Source: Pythium myriotylum (Eukaryota; Oomycota; Peronosporomycetes; Pythiales; Pythiaceae). Taken from it: DNA of 64,000 nt. The translations under genes were made by a program, and so were the position numbers. A model generated the notes under the pieces. It was given only the letters and a program-made list of their open reading frames with translations. It did no database searches and had not been told where the DNA came from. The stretch lies in the NCBI GenBank assembly GCA_023091665.1, contig JALJCQ010000022.1:1116001-1180000 (forward strand), in the 5' to 3' direction. Below are positions 9,035-18,925 of the stretch, one piece after another; the stretch's first letter is position 1, and each line of letters opens with the position of its first letter.

Positions 9035-10553
9035 TGGGTAGCATCCACTTTGGTATCTATCGCATGCGCAAACTCGATTTAGGCGCTTGACGTCTACATT
9101 GCAATCATGTCTAACATACGACAAATAAACGTAACGCAGAATATTTTAAGCTGAGTCGAAACTAAGCTCGCCACTGGAAATCGATCTTGTTGGCGCTCAC
9201 GATTAATCACACATTTTGAACGATTCTCCCCACTTTTCACACAGTGCTTGCTGGCGCAGCCATTTCCGAGCATGGCGATCGCCGCACATCGAGCTATCGA
9301 CCCCGCCTTCTTCTAGACACCGTAGCCAGCAGCCTTTCCCACATCATTTCGGTCACTTCCTGCACCAACACACTCACCAAATGAGACTCCATCCCACGAT
9401 ACGATGAACGCACATGTCACGCTTGCTTCCACCCTGTCAGGATCGCCGATCCATCGCCATTTCCGGTGGCCCAGGAGCTGTCTGGCTCGACTTGCAGAGG
9501 AAATCTTCCATTTTGCAAGATATCTTCTTTCTATCGACGAGGTCTTACAAACACCGTAGGCGTGGAACATACCTGAATCGGTCTATGTGATACTAGAACT
9601 AACTGATTAGACCAAGAAGTGTGGACGCAAGCACATCGTCGTTTCGAAACCCACATTTTACTTTTTTGGTATTGGCTCTCCCGTTGCGGCTCCCGGGTTC
9701 ACAAATCCGTCCAATGACATCAATCTGGCCAACTGCCGCTTCTGCGGTTTTTGCACAGAAGCGTATCACGTTCCGATATATCCTGGAAGCCGAGAGATGG
9801 AAGCTCAGCTAATCGAAGTGGACGCGTGAAATGTGGCAAGTGTGATACGGCATTGCGAGGATTTCGCGATAGAACATGGTAGTTCTCGTCCATGCGTCTG
9901 ATGACGCGCTATTTGGATTCTAGTGTCGACTTGGACTGAATCATGGGAACACCGGCTAGACTACAGAGACGACGAATACCTATTTCTGATAAAGATGTAT
10001 TTGGAACTGCGCGGCATCTCACTCGGCAAGTGAAGAACGTATACAAGGAGTGATGCGATGCGTACCAAGCGTTCTGATGATCTCGCGTTCATGAGCAATC
10101 ATGATCAAATTCCAACGAGCCATATAATCTGTTCTCGCGCAGGCGTAGATACAGTACTCGTCTCAGCACAAACCTTGGGGAACGTTACTCGACGCAACCT
10201 CGGAATGTGTCCCGCCTCAAAGTACTGCAATAGGATAGCTACATCATATTTGGAAGCCGTGACTTCTTCCCTATCAAACGTTACAACCACTTGGAGAAAC
10301 TGCCGAGTACCAACAAAATCTTCGCAACTGCGTCTGTGGTGGTCTTCACAAGCCTACCACGTTTACCCTAACAGATCCATTTTGCCAAGGAACTCAATCA
10401 ACTTCACTTGCATCATCATCATCATATCGCACCTTCCGAATCTCACGCAGGTGGATTTATTGCACCACCATTGGCTACACTACGAATGAAATGAGTCCAT
10501 TGGGAGCGGCAAGTTATGTTCTGGAATCGAGACCATAATCTGCTGCCCGACCA
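9035..10553. other. Spacer of the inverted repeat, no convincing gene
   Basis: AT-rich non-coding DNA. Open frames such as the 143-codon one at 10058-10489 look random. At 10385-10425 the sequence AACTCAATCAACTTCACTTG followed by a CATCATCATCATCAT run resembles the L1-like 3' tails seen elsewhere in the window. Confidence 0.5.
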
Positions 10554-10570
10554 GCTCACTCTGCAACTGG
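10554..10570 (+). promoter_or_regulatory. Oomycete initiator-like promoter element
   Basis: GCTCACTCTGCAACTGG fits the initiator consensus TCAYTYYNCAWTT with small deviations. It lies about 50-65 bases upstream of the ATG at 10619, in the same position as in the arm paralogues. Confidence 0.5.
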
Positions 10571-10618
10571 CCATCAAGCCCTCAAGTCCCGCAGCGACCC
10601 ATACTAAGACCACCAGTA

Positions 10619-11005
10619 ATGAAGGCCGCTCTCACGCTTCTCGCTGTTATCGCTATATCGCAAGGAGCGCAGGTCTACGCAGAGACTCGCGCGTTACGTG
10701 TTGCATCGGCGTCCGTCGTTGAGGAGGGGGAGCGTACTACCGATGGAGCGACTGGTGGTGACAATGCCGCAAAGCTAGCCACAGGGCTATGCCGCTTCCC
10801 ACCGTGCACCCGTCCACCGTATCTTGTCGCTGACAGCGGGTCAGCTCCAAGCAAAGCTGATACTGTTGTCGCGCAGCCGGAGTCCGTGATCTACCCATGC
10901 CGTCCCGCATCATGCACACACCCACCGTACCTCGCCGCCGATAATCAGTCAGCACCTCGCACTGCCGATACGGAGAAAGCTGAAGTAACCCAACTGAGTG
11001 GTTGA
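10619..11005 (+). CDS. Small secreted RxLR-dEER-like effector candidate, 128 residues (spacer copy)
   Basis: This divergent fifth member of the cluster lies between the arms. It has an ATG start, a signal peptide (MKAALTLLAVIAISQGAQVYA), RALR at residues 24-27 and EEGER at 35-39, so it has the best RxLR plus dEER-like pair of the group. The mature chain repeats the family motif as CRFPPCTRPPYLVAD and CRPASCTHPPYLAAD, each followed by a similar Ser/Ala/Pro linker, so the protein is an internal tandem duplication. Being single-copy and about half identical to the arm genes, it may be closer to the ancestral form. Secretion is strongly supported; function unknown. Confidence 0.72.
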   Translation: MKAALTLLAVIAISQGAQVYAETRALRVASASVVEEGERTTDGATGGDNAAKLATGLCRFPPCTRPPYLVADSGSAPSKADTVVAQPESVIYPCRPASCTHPPYLAADNQSAPRTADTEKAEVTQLSG

Positions 11006-11287
11006 CCATCTCCATGATGATTTCCTGCGATCCTGAAGGAGGCAGCTCGACCGCCCAAGTCTGTGACCCTCTCTTGGTAGTTTCGCCTGAAATGAACCGT
11101 GATGGACAGGCATTTAGGACAACTCCTTTTCATAATGTCACGTTCATTGTCATGGAAAGTGCTCTCCAACGACGTGCATTGCTTGTTGGTGTTGACAACA
11201 CACCCGTGGTCGCTAACACCAATTGTCGTGAGGCTTTGAAAGCTTTGCCGACTTGGATTCCCAGATTCCGAGTCAGCGAACTCGACC

Positions 11288-11348
11288 GTCCACGACGAAC
11301 TTGACTGCGGCACACCCAACTGGTGTCGCAGTCGAGTTCGTCGTGGAC
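11288..11348. repeat. Strong hairpin next to the inner arm boundary
   Basis: The left half GTCCACGACGAACTTGACTG and the right half CAGTCGAGTTCGTCGTGGAC are near-perfect reverse complements (about 27-bp stem, a few mismatches, short loop). It lies 64 bases from the start of the right arm, in a gene-free stretch. It could be a palindrome remnant or a fold-back transposon end. Confidence 0.7.
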
Positions 11349-11519
11349 GCACCAGGCAGCGCACTAGTTTCCGCGGGTGAGAGCGAGACGGCGGCGAAAG
11401 ACGGGAGGTTCGACCCACACAACAAGAAATGAGAACTGCAGAACTCAACGTGTTTTATTACCAATTATCCCAGACGAACAAGTAGGTCACGGGAAACAAG
11501 GCTAAAAGCTGCCTTTCAA

Positions 11520-11834
11520 CTAATACGGCGGTGGGGTGCATGGGCTATCACGGCAATGAGGCCAAAGAATGGCACGGGCTCCGCTTGCTTGGTCGGCATC
11601 CGCCATGTGGGGTGCTGGGTCGTTGTCGGCGACGAGGTATGGCGGGCGGGTGCAGGGAAAGTGGCGGCATGGCACGACCCAGGCCTCTGGTTGAGCGACG
11701 TTGCCGCCACCAGTCACTCCGTCGACCTCGTTTGACGCACCACGCAATGAACGAGTGTCCCCGAGGGTCTGGGCTTGCGCCTGGACAGAGAGGGAGATGG
11801 CGGTGACAGCGAGGAGCGCGAAGATCGTCTTCAT
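11520..11834 (-). CDS. Small secreted RxLR-like effector candidate, 104 residues (right arm)
   Basis: Exact duplicate of 8612-8926 in the opposite orientation, starting at the ATG 11832-11834. Signal peptide, RSLR at 28-31 and the two CRxxPCTxPPY motifs are identical. The duplicated sequence includes the promoter (11883-11903) and the 3' polyadenylation region, so both copies are expected to be expressed alike. Confidence 0.7.
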   Translation of the reverse strand: MKTIFALLAVTAISLSVQAQAQTLGDTRSLRGASNEVDGVTGGGNVAQPEAWVVPCRHFPCTRPPYLVADNDPAPHMADADQASGARAILWPHCRDSPCTPPPY

Positions 11835-12349
11835 CCTTGGTATTGGAGTCGTTTGTCGTTTGTCGAGAGGCTTGATGGTTTGGTTGCTCGTTGCGGAATG
11901 AGCCGGCCAGACAAGAGGCACTGCTCCAGCAATGTTTGGGGGAGAACACCCTGGCGAGGGGTTGCATGGGTAGTGTGGACCCAGGCTCTCCGATCGGTAG
12001 TCCATCTCAGCCAATCTTTCTTGATAGAGGGGGGATCCGGAAGACCGCTTGCCGAGGTGACCGCATGGTATTTGCAGAATTTGATGTGGAAGCGGGGGAG
12101 CGAGAGGTGGTTCTTTTCAACTCGGATGTACCTGGCAGGTGTGCAGGTACTACCTGCACACATGATACTTGAAGTGGTTGACGCTGTGTTGCAGCACGAC
12201 GTTGTGCAGAGAAGGACCAGTTTTGCATGTTAACTCAGTGTATCAGGTATCTTCAATGTCTGGCTCAAGAGCAATGAGGATACTCTAGCAACATTGTAGA
12301 ACAGCACTTCGCTTCGAGGCGTGATCACAACTCTATGAACCTTATTGTA

Positions 12350-12908
12350 ATCAGATGGGAGCCTAAGGACATCGGGAAAGCCCACTTAGCGAACAACGCG
12401 GAAAAAAACCATTTGTCCCCGAAGCTGGTGGCGCTCTGCAGCTCTTCGTTACAGCCGTCCTTCGCGTGAATGGCAGGCTTCGGTTCCGCGGTGAAGTAAC
12501 TGTCGATGAAGGTGAAGTCTATTGAGCGCAATAAATGTACCCTAATAGCTGGGGCTCTGTTGCATGCTCCCGTGCTTACCGGCTCAAGTAACTGCAGTAA
12601 AGTTCGCAGCTGGCGAGGGGCGATGTGAGAGCGTGAGATGAGACGGGCAATATTCATTCCCGTGTCAGAGAAAAGAGTTCCCATCGACGATGCTTTCGAA
12701 GACACTGTACACGACGTAGAATGGAAAATGAGAACGCCTTCGTTTCGAAACCGGGAAAACCTGCATGCTTCAACCAAGTACAGTACCAGACACTTCGGCG
12801 GTGTCGCGTTGATGTGCAATCTGCTCATAGGACCCCCCCTGGGTCGATGTATTCCGCATATCAGTCCTTTTAGATAGTACAAGCCGATGTCCTTAGGGTT
12901 CATCTGAT
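12350..12908. mobile_element. MITE-like element (right arm copy)
   Basis: Mirror copy of 7538-8096 with the same ATCAGATG...CCTAAGGACATCGG terminal inverted repeats and flanking TA dinucleotides. Confidence 0.65.
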
Positions 12909-13416
12909 TATATCACAGTCGACGACGGTCGGGCTTCAAAGTAGTATGACGGGCTGGTCTCAGAGCTACTGCTGACCATCGAGATGGAGGGTCTTCGATG
13001 GCTTGCAATCCCTGAGCCGGAGCCGGAATATTGTGGATGTAGAGACTCAATAATCATGTAGGCTTATGGAATATGTTGCGTGCGCCATGTCAAAAACACC
13101 TTACGCGCAATCAAAATGCAACACAAACAACATCAATCAGAAGCATGAGCGGGGACACCCGACTTTCAAGGGAGCATTCCTCGCACGTCGATAGCACAGA
13201 TCACAGGTCAGACTATCACACCTCAGCTTCGTCGAACGACTCTCGTGGCCACAAGCCACCACGAATCCGTGATGATGATGGTAGGTTTCGAGACATTGAT
13301 CACAACCCATCAGAGGCATAAACCTTTGCCGAAGTAGTGCCTCTTATCTGGCCGGCTCATTCCAAAACGAGCGACCGAACCATCAAGCCTCTCGACAAAC
13401 GACTCCAATACCAAGA

Positions 13417-13713
13417 ATGAAGACGATCTTCGCGCTCCTCGCTGTCACCGCCATCTCCCTCTCTGTCCAGGCGCAAGCCCAGACCCTCGGGGATACTCGA
13501 TCGTTGCGTGGTGCGTCGGACGAAGTCGACGGAGTGAATGGTGGTGGCAACGTCGCTCAACCAGAGGCTTGGGTCGTGCCATGCCGCGACTTCCCGTGCA
13601 CCCGTCCACCATACCTCGTCGCCGATAACGAGCCAGCGCCCCGCAGCGCTATCGCCAGTAGAAACTACCAGCACGACTGCCTGCAGTTCCCATGCGACCC
13701 ACCGCCGCACTAA
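13417..13713 (+). CDS. Small secreted RxLR-like effector candidate, 98 residues (right arm)
   Basis: Exact duplicate of the minus-strand gene 6733-7029, starting at the ATG 13417. It has a signal peptide, RSLR at 28-31, one good CRDFPCTRPPY motif and one degenerate motif at the C-terminus. The initiator-like element is at 13354-13372. Confidence 0.7.
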   Translation: MKTIFALLAVTAISLSVQAQAQTLGDTRSLRGASDEVDGVNGGGNVAQPEAWVVPCRDFPCTRPPYLVADNEPAPRSAIASRNYQHDCLQFPCDPPPH

Positions 13714-13865
13714 TCGCTCGCGAGTGGGCTCCAGTGAAACTATGCCATCAACTTGCGCAACTCTAACGAACCTTCGTACATGAGTAATTAGCGTGCACAT
13801 GAACACTTGTCTGGAAATCAATTTTCTTTGCTTGATTGAATTCGTTACACAGTCCCCTGAGCGGC

Positions 13866-13932
13866 CATGTCGACAATTTTTTCCTGCTGACCAACGTGCT
13901 TCATGCCGACAATTTTTTCCTGCTGACCAACG
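13866..13932. repeat. Two-copy 36-bp tandem repeat (right arm)
   Basis: Mirror of 6514-6580 with the same single-base difference between the two units. Confidence 0.8.
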
Positions 13933-14335
13933 GGCTTCGTCCGCTCTTCGGACGCTGACACAACTCGGTTAAGTCACGCACGACGTACATGACTTCTGTG
14001 ACTCATGATCGAGTTGAACTGTTATTGGATTCGAGCAGAATAGAACCGAAAAGAGCCCCGTTCGGAAGGATAGAAGTGCAGTTCTCGGACTTCCTATGTC
14101 TTCAAGTGTACTTCGACGTCTTCCCAGCATCGATATCACAGTTCTCGATGTCACGCAGGCAATTCGATGAACAATCCTCCCAGCATCGACCTTCCAGGGA
14201 TGCTGGACCCCAACAAGTTGCAAGATGGAGGCAATGAGACCACTAGAGCGCAATTTTTCCCGAGAGCCTGGCCAGCTTACCCCACAATAAACAGTCAAAC
14301 CTCACGATTCTCTCGAAACGGCTCGTCCGCCAACA

Positions 14336-14437
14336 ATGAGGGTTGTCCTTGCGTTCCTCACAACGACTGCTATCACGCTGGAGGTCCGGGCGCAGGCGCG
14401 GGCTTTCGCTGAGGCTTGCGTGCCTCTCATCGAGTGA
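14336..14437 (+). pseudogene. Truncated effector-family signal peptide fragment
   Basis: An ATG at 14336 opens MRVVLAFLTTTAITLEVRAQ, which matches the length and pattern of the cluster's signal peptides (hydrophobic core, then AQAQ/AQAR). The frame stops at 14435-14437 after 33 codons, before any RxLR or CRxxPC motif. The ATG straddles the outer end of the right inverted-repeat arm. It is read as a decayed sixth family member; a chance signal-like ORF cannot be excluded. Confidence 0.4.
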
Positions 14438-15236
14438 AGAGGGCGTGCTGCCGATTATACAACTGGCTGGGCAACGCTCCTCAGGGCGAATGGTCCACTG
14501 GGCCACCACGAACTCCACATTCCATTCCTTGAACATGTTTATCCGATCTCCGTCTGATTATATCAGGCCACGACACTGCATGTGCAACACCTGAGATAAA
14601 ACTCTCTTCGGCACATCCTACCACCCAGCGCGATGGAGGCAGTAGTAAGTGACGTGCCCCAGCCGAGTTCATCTCCATCTTGACGCTTCGATATCACAAT
14701 ACCCACAGTACACATGGCCACTTCTTCAAGCAGTCTTCCCAGCTTCTGGCTCCTGTATTCAATGACCCGCTCGAAGATAGCAACACGAAGGATAGGTATA
14801 CGAATCTGATCCAAGATACGCGAGTGGGACACAAGACCGCGAGCTGGAAGTTGGCCTCTTCAATATGAAATGCTTGTGTCGTTTCTTTTCCATCTGATTG
14901 TACGCTTCGCCCTCTTCACTGTTGGAAATCCATTCTTATCGATGACGCGCTGACAGAAAAATGTAAAAAGATTTCTTGCATCGACACTACTTGATTTGTG
15001 TCTTCTTGGACTTATCCACCATCGGTTGGAGTATGCCGTACCACGCACAACGTTTGTATTTGCCGCCAATCTGCCTCTCCGAATCTTGATTTCACCTGGT
15101 GGTTTCACCAGATTTCGATGGACTCTGGAAGGAATGAAGCCCCTGGGCCATTTCTACTTGACTTGAATCATCATGGCAATTTCCGCAACCCCAATTATAA
15201 TGCTACCTGGCTCGCTGAACGCGACCATTAGCAAGC
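14438..15236. other. Intergenic region
   Basis: No gene recognised. At 14536-14562 the sequence ATGTTTATCCGATCTCCGTC followed by TGATTA resembles the right terminus of the MITE and may be a diverged relic. Confidence 0.4.
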
Positions 15237-16532
15237 TCAAAGAGAATTGAGGATCGTGTGCAAGTCGTAAAGCACTCGCGCCGACGTCGGTCTCTTGCTC
15301 GGGTCCAGTGACACACATGACTTCGCCAACGCGTGGATGTCCTCTCGTAGATTCTTTGAAAACGACACAGTGACTTGGCCAGACAGGATTTGCTGGAGGA
15401 GCACCGTGTCCGGAATGTTGCGACCGTTTTCCCGAGCAAGATGCTGCTTGACATCTGCGTACGGCATGCGGTGGGTGTCGAGCTCCGATAACACAATCCC
15501 GAACGAGAACACGTCGGCCTTGTCGTCGTACTTTTCCCCAGCTACAACCTCAGGCGCCATCCACAGTAAGGTGCCGACCCCCGCCGTCATGGTCATGTCG
15601 CTGCGCTCGCGGGACACACCGAAGTCGACGAGCTTCGCATTCCAGCGACTCGCATCCAGCAACACATTTTTGGATTTGAGATCGCGATGGAGCATCATGG
15701 GTTGTAGGGAGTGCATGTAGATCAGTGCGTGGGCAACGTGGAGAGCGATGGTCGCCTTCTGCTTGTCTATACCGTGCGCCCGACGGTCGACAGTCTCGAA
15801 CTGGTCGAGCGCGGACCTCAAGTCCCCACCCTCCATGAACTCGGTCACAACACAGACGTTGCTGAGCGCATCCCACGCCACGCCGATGTATTGAACGATC
15901 CGCTCGTGCTCCATCGTCGCCATGAGCTTAATCTCACTGAAGAAACTTGCGATTTGCTTGAGATCTCGCCTCGCCTCTGGAAGCAGTTTCTTCAGCGCCA
16001 CAACTTGGCCGCGATATATCCCTTGGTACACTTCTCCGAAACCACCTCGGCTGATCAGCGCGCCTGTTGAGATCGCGTCCATTGGGAGGCGTGAGGCGAT
16101 AAACACCGGGTCGTCCCAGGGCTGCGGTTCTCGCTGCTGGTACAATGAGCCTACAGGCATGAGCAGAGTAGTCTGGGGCGCTGGCCGAGGCGACGCCACC
16201 TTGGTGAGTCGCACGGGCATCGTGTAGCGGTCCAACTCGGATCGGCGCAATTGGTCAGCACTGGCAGCTGAAGCGTTGGTCGGAAGTCGGCCATTTGCTC
16301 GCGATGAGGTATGCGCCGAGTACACTGACGAATTGTACGTCAGCTCAGGTGAGACCATGGCCACGTGGGCCTCCAGCCCCGGGGATGGCATGTGCCGAGT
16401 TCGCGTGGGCATTTCTGCAAGCATGGCGTCCTGCTTCTTTACGCGATGGGCTCGCCAGCAGCCCACGACGAGCAGAGCGAGCACCACCACGAGCGCGCCG
16501 CCGAGAATCGCGATCGTCGTGGTGTCCATCAT
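15237..16532 (-). CDS. TKL-family protein kinase with N-terminal membrane anchor, 431 residues
   Basis: The start is ATG ATG at 16527-16532. A transmembrane helix begins almost at once (residues 7-25, IAILGGALVVVLALLVV), followed by a basic stop-transfer stretch (CWRAHRVKK), so there is virtually no ectodomain. A Ser/Thr/Pro-rich juxtamembrane region runs to about 130. The kinase domain fills 155-431: glycine loop SRGGFGEVY (161-169), ATP lysine Lys181, alpha-C Glu200, HRDLKSKN (Asp284), DFG (Asp303) and GTLLWMAPEV. HRDLKSKN with WMAPEV is typical of TKL/Raf-like Ser/Thr kinases, and all catalytic residues are present. It is a close tandem relative of 17055-18422, sharing the QPWDDPxFxASRxPM pre-kinase segment. 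Ligand and pathway unknown. Confidence 0.88.
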   Translation of the reverse strand: MMDTTTIAILGGALVVVLALLVVGCWRAHRVKKQDAMLAEMPTRTRHMPSPGLEAHVAMVSPELTYNSSVYSAHTSSRANGRLPTNASAASADQLRRSELDRYTMPVRLTKVASPRPAPQTTLLMPVGSLYQQREPQPWDDPVFIASRLPMDAISTGALISRGGFGEVYQGIYRGQVVALKKLLPEARRDLKQIASFFSEIKLMATMEHERIVQYIGVAWDALSNVCVVTEFMEGGDLRSALDQFETVDRRAHGIDKQKATIALHVAHALIYMHSLQPMMLHRDLKSKNVLLDASRWNAKLVDFGVSRERSDMTMTAGVGTLLWMAPEVVAGEKYDDKADVFSFGIVLSELDTHRMPYADVKQHLARENGRNIPDTVLLQQILSGQVTVSFSKNLREDIHALAKSCVSLDPSKRPTSARVLYDLHTILNSL

Positions 16533-17054
16533 TGATCGCGACTAGCGCAACGCAGTCGCGAGGACGACAACAAGAGAGATGGAGACCGCAGGAGACGCCG
16601 ACGAGAGAGCGAGAGCCCCGAGGCTTCGTGAGACTCGTGGTCTCTGGTGTAATGGGAGCAGCGTGTCAAGAGGAGGGATAGTCGAAGGAAGGATCAGCGA
16701 ATCCCTCTCCAGATGGGAGGAGATGGAAGGTCTCCAGTTCTCATGAATTATTTCTGGGAGGTCATTTACATCGACGGCCCTCGTTGCGGTGATCCATTAA
16801 TGAGACCAGTATCCATTATGGGAGGTCTACGTGGACTCGTGGTGTCTGATAAATCTGTGTTGCATTTGCCGTGGTGAATCTTCAAGGCGTCTCTAGGTGC
16901 TTCGGACGATGGAGCTAAGCGATCACTCTCTGTTAGTTACAATGTGCTGTATTTCGGCTATTCAAATCTAGTTTTTAAGTAGGAGAAGCAACAAGTTAAT
17001 ATCTACAAGAGCATCCACGTGCATTCTCCTCAAGCAAGAAAATGAAGGACTAGA
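16533..17054. other. Intergenic region
   Basis: Upstream region of the 15237-16532 kinase and downstream region of 17055-18422. No gene or repeat recognised. Confidence 0.4.
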
Positions 17055-18422
17055 TTACAGCGAGTTAGAGATCTTGTGGAGTTCGTAGAGCAACTGAGCT
17101 GCTGTTGGTCGAGCAGTCGGGTCCAGCGACACACACGACTGAAACAGCGAGCGAATATCTTCTGGTAACGCACTTGAGAACGTAACACTCACTCGGCCCG
17201 TCATTATACGCTGCAGCAGTGCCGTCTCCGGCATCGCGCGACCGTTGTCGCTCACCAGCCGAGCTCGGACGTCTGCGTACGGCATCGAGTGCGTGTCCAA
17301 TTCTGACAGCACGATACCAAGCGAGAACACATCGGCCTTATCGTCATACCGATCGCCCGCCATCACCTCAGGGGCCATCCACAGGATTGTGCCCACCGCT
17401 GCAGTCATTGTGTTGTCGCTGCGCTCACGAGAGACCCCGAAATCCGTCAGCTTAGCGTTCCACTGACTCTCGTCCAGCAAAATATTCTTCGACTTGAGGT
17501 CACGATGGAGCACAACCGGTTGGAGCGAGTGCATATAAGTCAGGGCGTGCGCTACATGGAGAGCAATGGTCGCTTTCTGTTTGTCGAACCCTTGTGGCCG
17601 TTTGTCCACCGATTCGAACCTGGTCAGCAAAGAGCGCAAGTCTCCTCCTTCCATGAACTCCGTCACCACGCATACATCACTCAATGCATCCCACGCCACG
17701 CCGATGTACCGGACGATCCGCTCATGTTCCATTGTCGCCGTGAGCTTGATCTCAGAGAAGAACCCAGCAATATGCTTCAGGTCGCGACGTGTCTCGGGTA
17801 GAAGCTTCTTCATGGCAACGTTTTGTCCTCGGTAGGATCCTTTGTAAACTTCGCCGAAGCCTCCTCTGCTAATCAGCTCGGTCGTGAAGAGTGCCTCCAT
17901 CGGAATTCGTGAAGCCACAAAGATCGGGTCGTCCCATGGCTGCGGCTGAGCCCCCGCCAATTGCGTGGGCTGTTGAGGTTGCGGAACTTGTTGGTCCTGA
18001 GGCAGAGATCGTGGCTGGTGAGGTTGGTGACCAGGCGGTGGAGTCGATCGCGGAACTTCTGGAGGTGGGGCATTTTGACGTTGCGCTCGCTCTCTTGCAT
18101 ACCTGTCGAATTCTCGCTGTTGGAGCTGGATTTCGATCGACATGACCTGGTCGTCCAAGTCCGCCGTGGGGGCGCTCGGCACGGCGATTGCAAGGGGGAC
18201 AGATCCACCCGAGAAAAACGACGAGTTGTACGTCGGGGCGTTGGGCGAGACCAGGAGGCGATGCGGCAATTCGGTCATTGTCTCTTCCTCTAGGGGGGCC
18301 TCTTGTACGGCGAGCGCGGCGGCGTTCTCGCGCTTGGTACGTTGGCTACAGTAGAAGCACGCGACGAAGATTACCACGACAGCGAGGACGACCACGCCGA
18401 CGATTATTGCGACGACGACCAT
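17055..18422 (-). CDS. TKL-family protein kinase with N-terminal membrane anchor, 455 residues
   Basis: The open frame reaches 18455 only with a non-ATG codon. The first ATG is at 18420-18422, giving MVVVAIIVGVVVLAVVVIFV as a membrane anchor from residue 1. A small upstream exon carrying a signal peptide is possible but was not found. A Cys-Tyr-Cys-Ser and basic stop-transfer segment is followed by a Gln/Pro-rich linker. The kinase domain begins at about 180: ISRGGFGEVY (184-193), ATP lysine about 205, HRDLKSKN, DFG, and GTILWMAPEV. The kinase domain is strikingly like that of 15237-16532 and the two genes are in tandem, so they are recent duplicates. Predicted active Ser/Thr kinase at a membrane. 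Confidence 0.85.
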   Translation of the reverse strand: MVVVAIIVGVVVLAVVVIFVACFYCSQRTKRENAAALAVQEAPLEEETMTELPHRLLVSPNAPTYNSSFFSGGSVPLAIAVPSAPTADLDDQVMSIEIQLQQREFDRYARERAQRQNAPPPEVPRSTPPPGHQPHQPRSLPQDQQVPQPQQPTQLAGAQPQPWDDPIFVASRIPMEALFTTELISRGGFGEVYKGSYRGQNVAMKKLLPETRRDLKHIAGFFSEIKLTATMEHERIVRYIGVAWDALSDVCVVTEFMEGGDLRSLLTRFESVDKRPQGFDKQKATIALHVAHALTYMHSLQPVVLHRDLKSKNILLDESQWNAKLTDFGVSRERSDNTMTAAVGTILWMAPEVMAGDRYDDKADVFSLGIVLSELDTHSMPYADVRARLVSDNGRAMPETALLQRIMTGRVSVTFSSALPEDIRSLFQSCVSLDPTARPTAAQLLYELHKISNSL

Positions 18423-18925
18423 CACGTAGGACACGGGTCTTGAGAACACTAGCAACGTCGTCTGAACATCCCAGGGATCAGTTAACGAGAAATGCTTCTG
18501 CCACGTGCGACTTGATCGCGAAAGAACCTACCGGCGGCCGAGGATGCGGGCGGGGGTGAAGACGGTGGAGATTGGTGGCAGGGTCGAGAAGTAGGAAGAG
18601 GGGGCAGGTACCACAGGGAGACAATTTGGAAGGGTCAAGGCCCTGCCATGGTGGACCTCGTCAAAGATGCAGGATTCCTCCTGGCTCGACAACAGATGGG
18701 GCTCTGCTCGGAACCGCTATATCATTTTATAGAGTTATGGGTTGTACATTGATTCAGTTCGAGTTGATCAGTGATCCGACACAGAGACGGTACAGCATGT
18801 GCTTTTAGAGGTATTCCCCGATGGATTCAAAGTGGGCGCAACTTGATCTGTACAAAGTTGCTGGTCGCAAAAGAGGCTAATCAATCGAATGGAGTTTATT
18901 TACTTGTGATAGACCTCTCGGTCGT
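18423..18925. other. Intergenic region
   Basis: Upstream sequence of 17055-18422 and downstream of 18926-20890. No gene recognised. Confidence 0.4.

Larger units (their letters stand above)
11412..14339 (-). repeat. Right arm of large inverted repeat
   Basis: Reverse complement of 6107-9034, separated from it by a 2,377-bp spacer. It contains exact copies of both left-arm effector genes and of the MITE, so the duplication happened after the MITE had inserted. Beyond 14339 the sequence runs into a truncated effector paralogue, whereas the left arm runs into the L1-like 3' tail. Confidence 0.92.
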
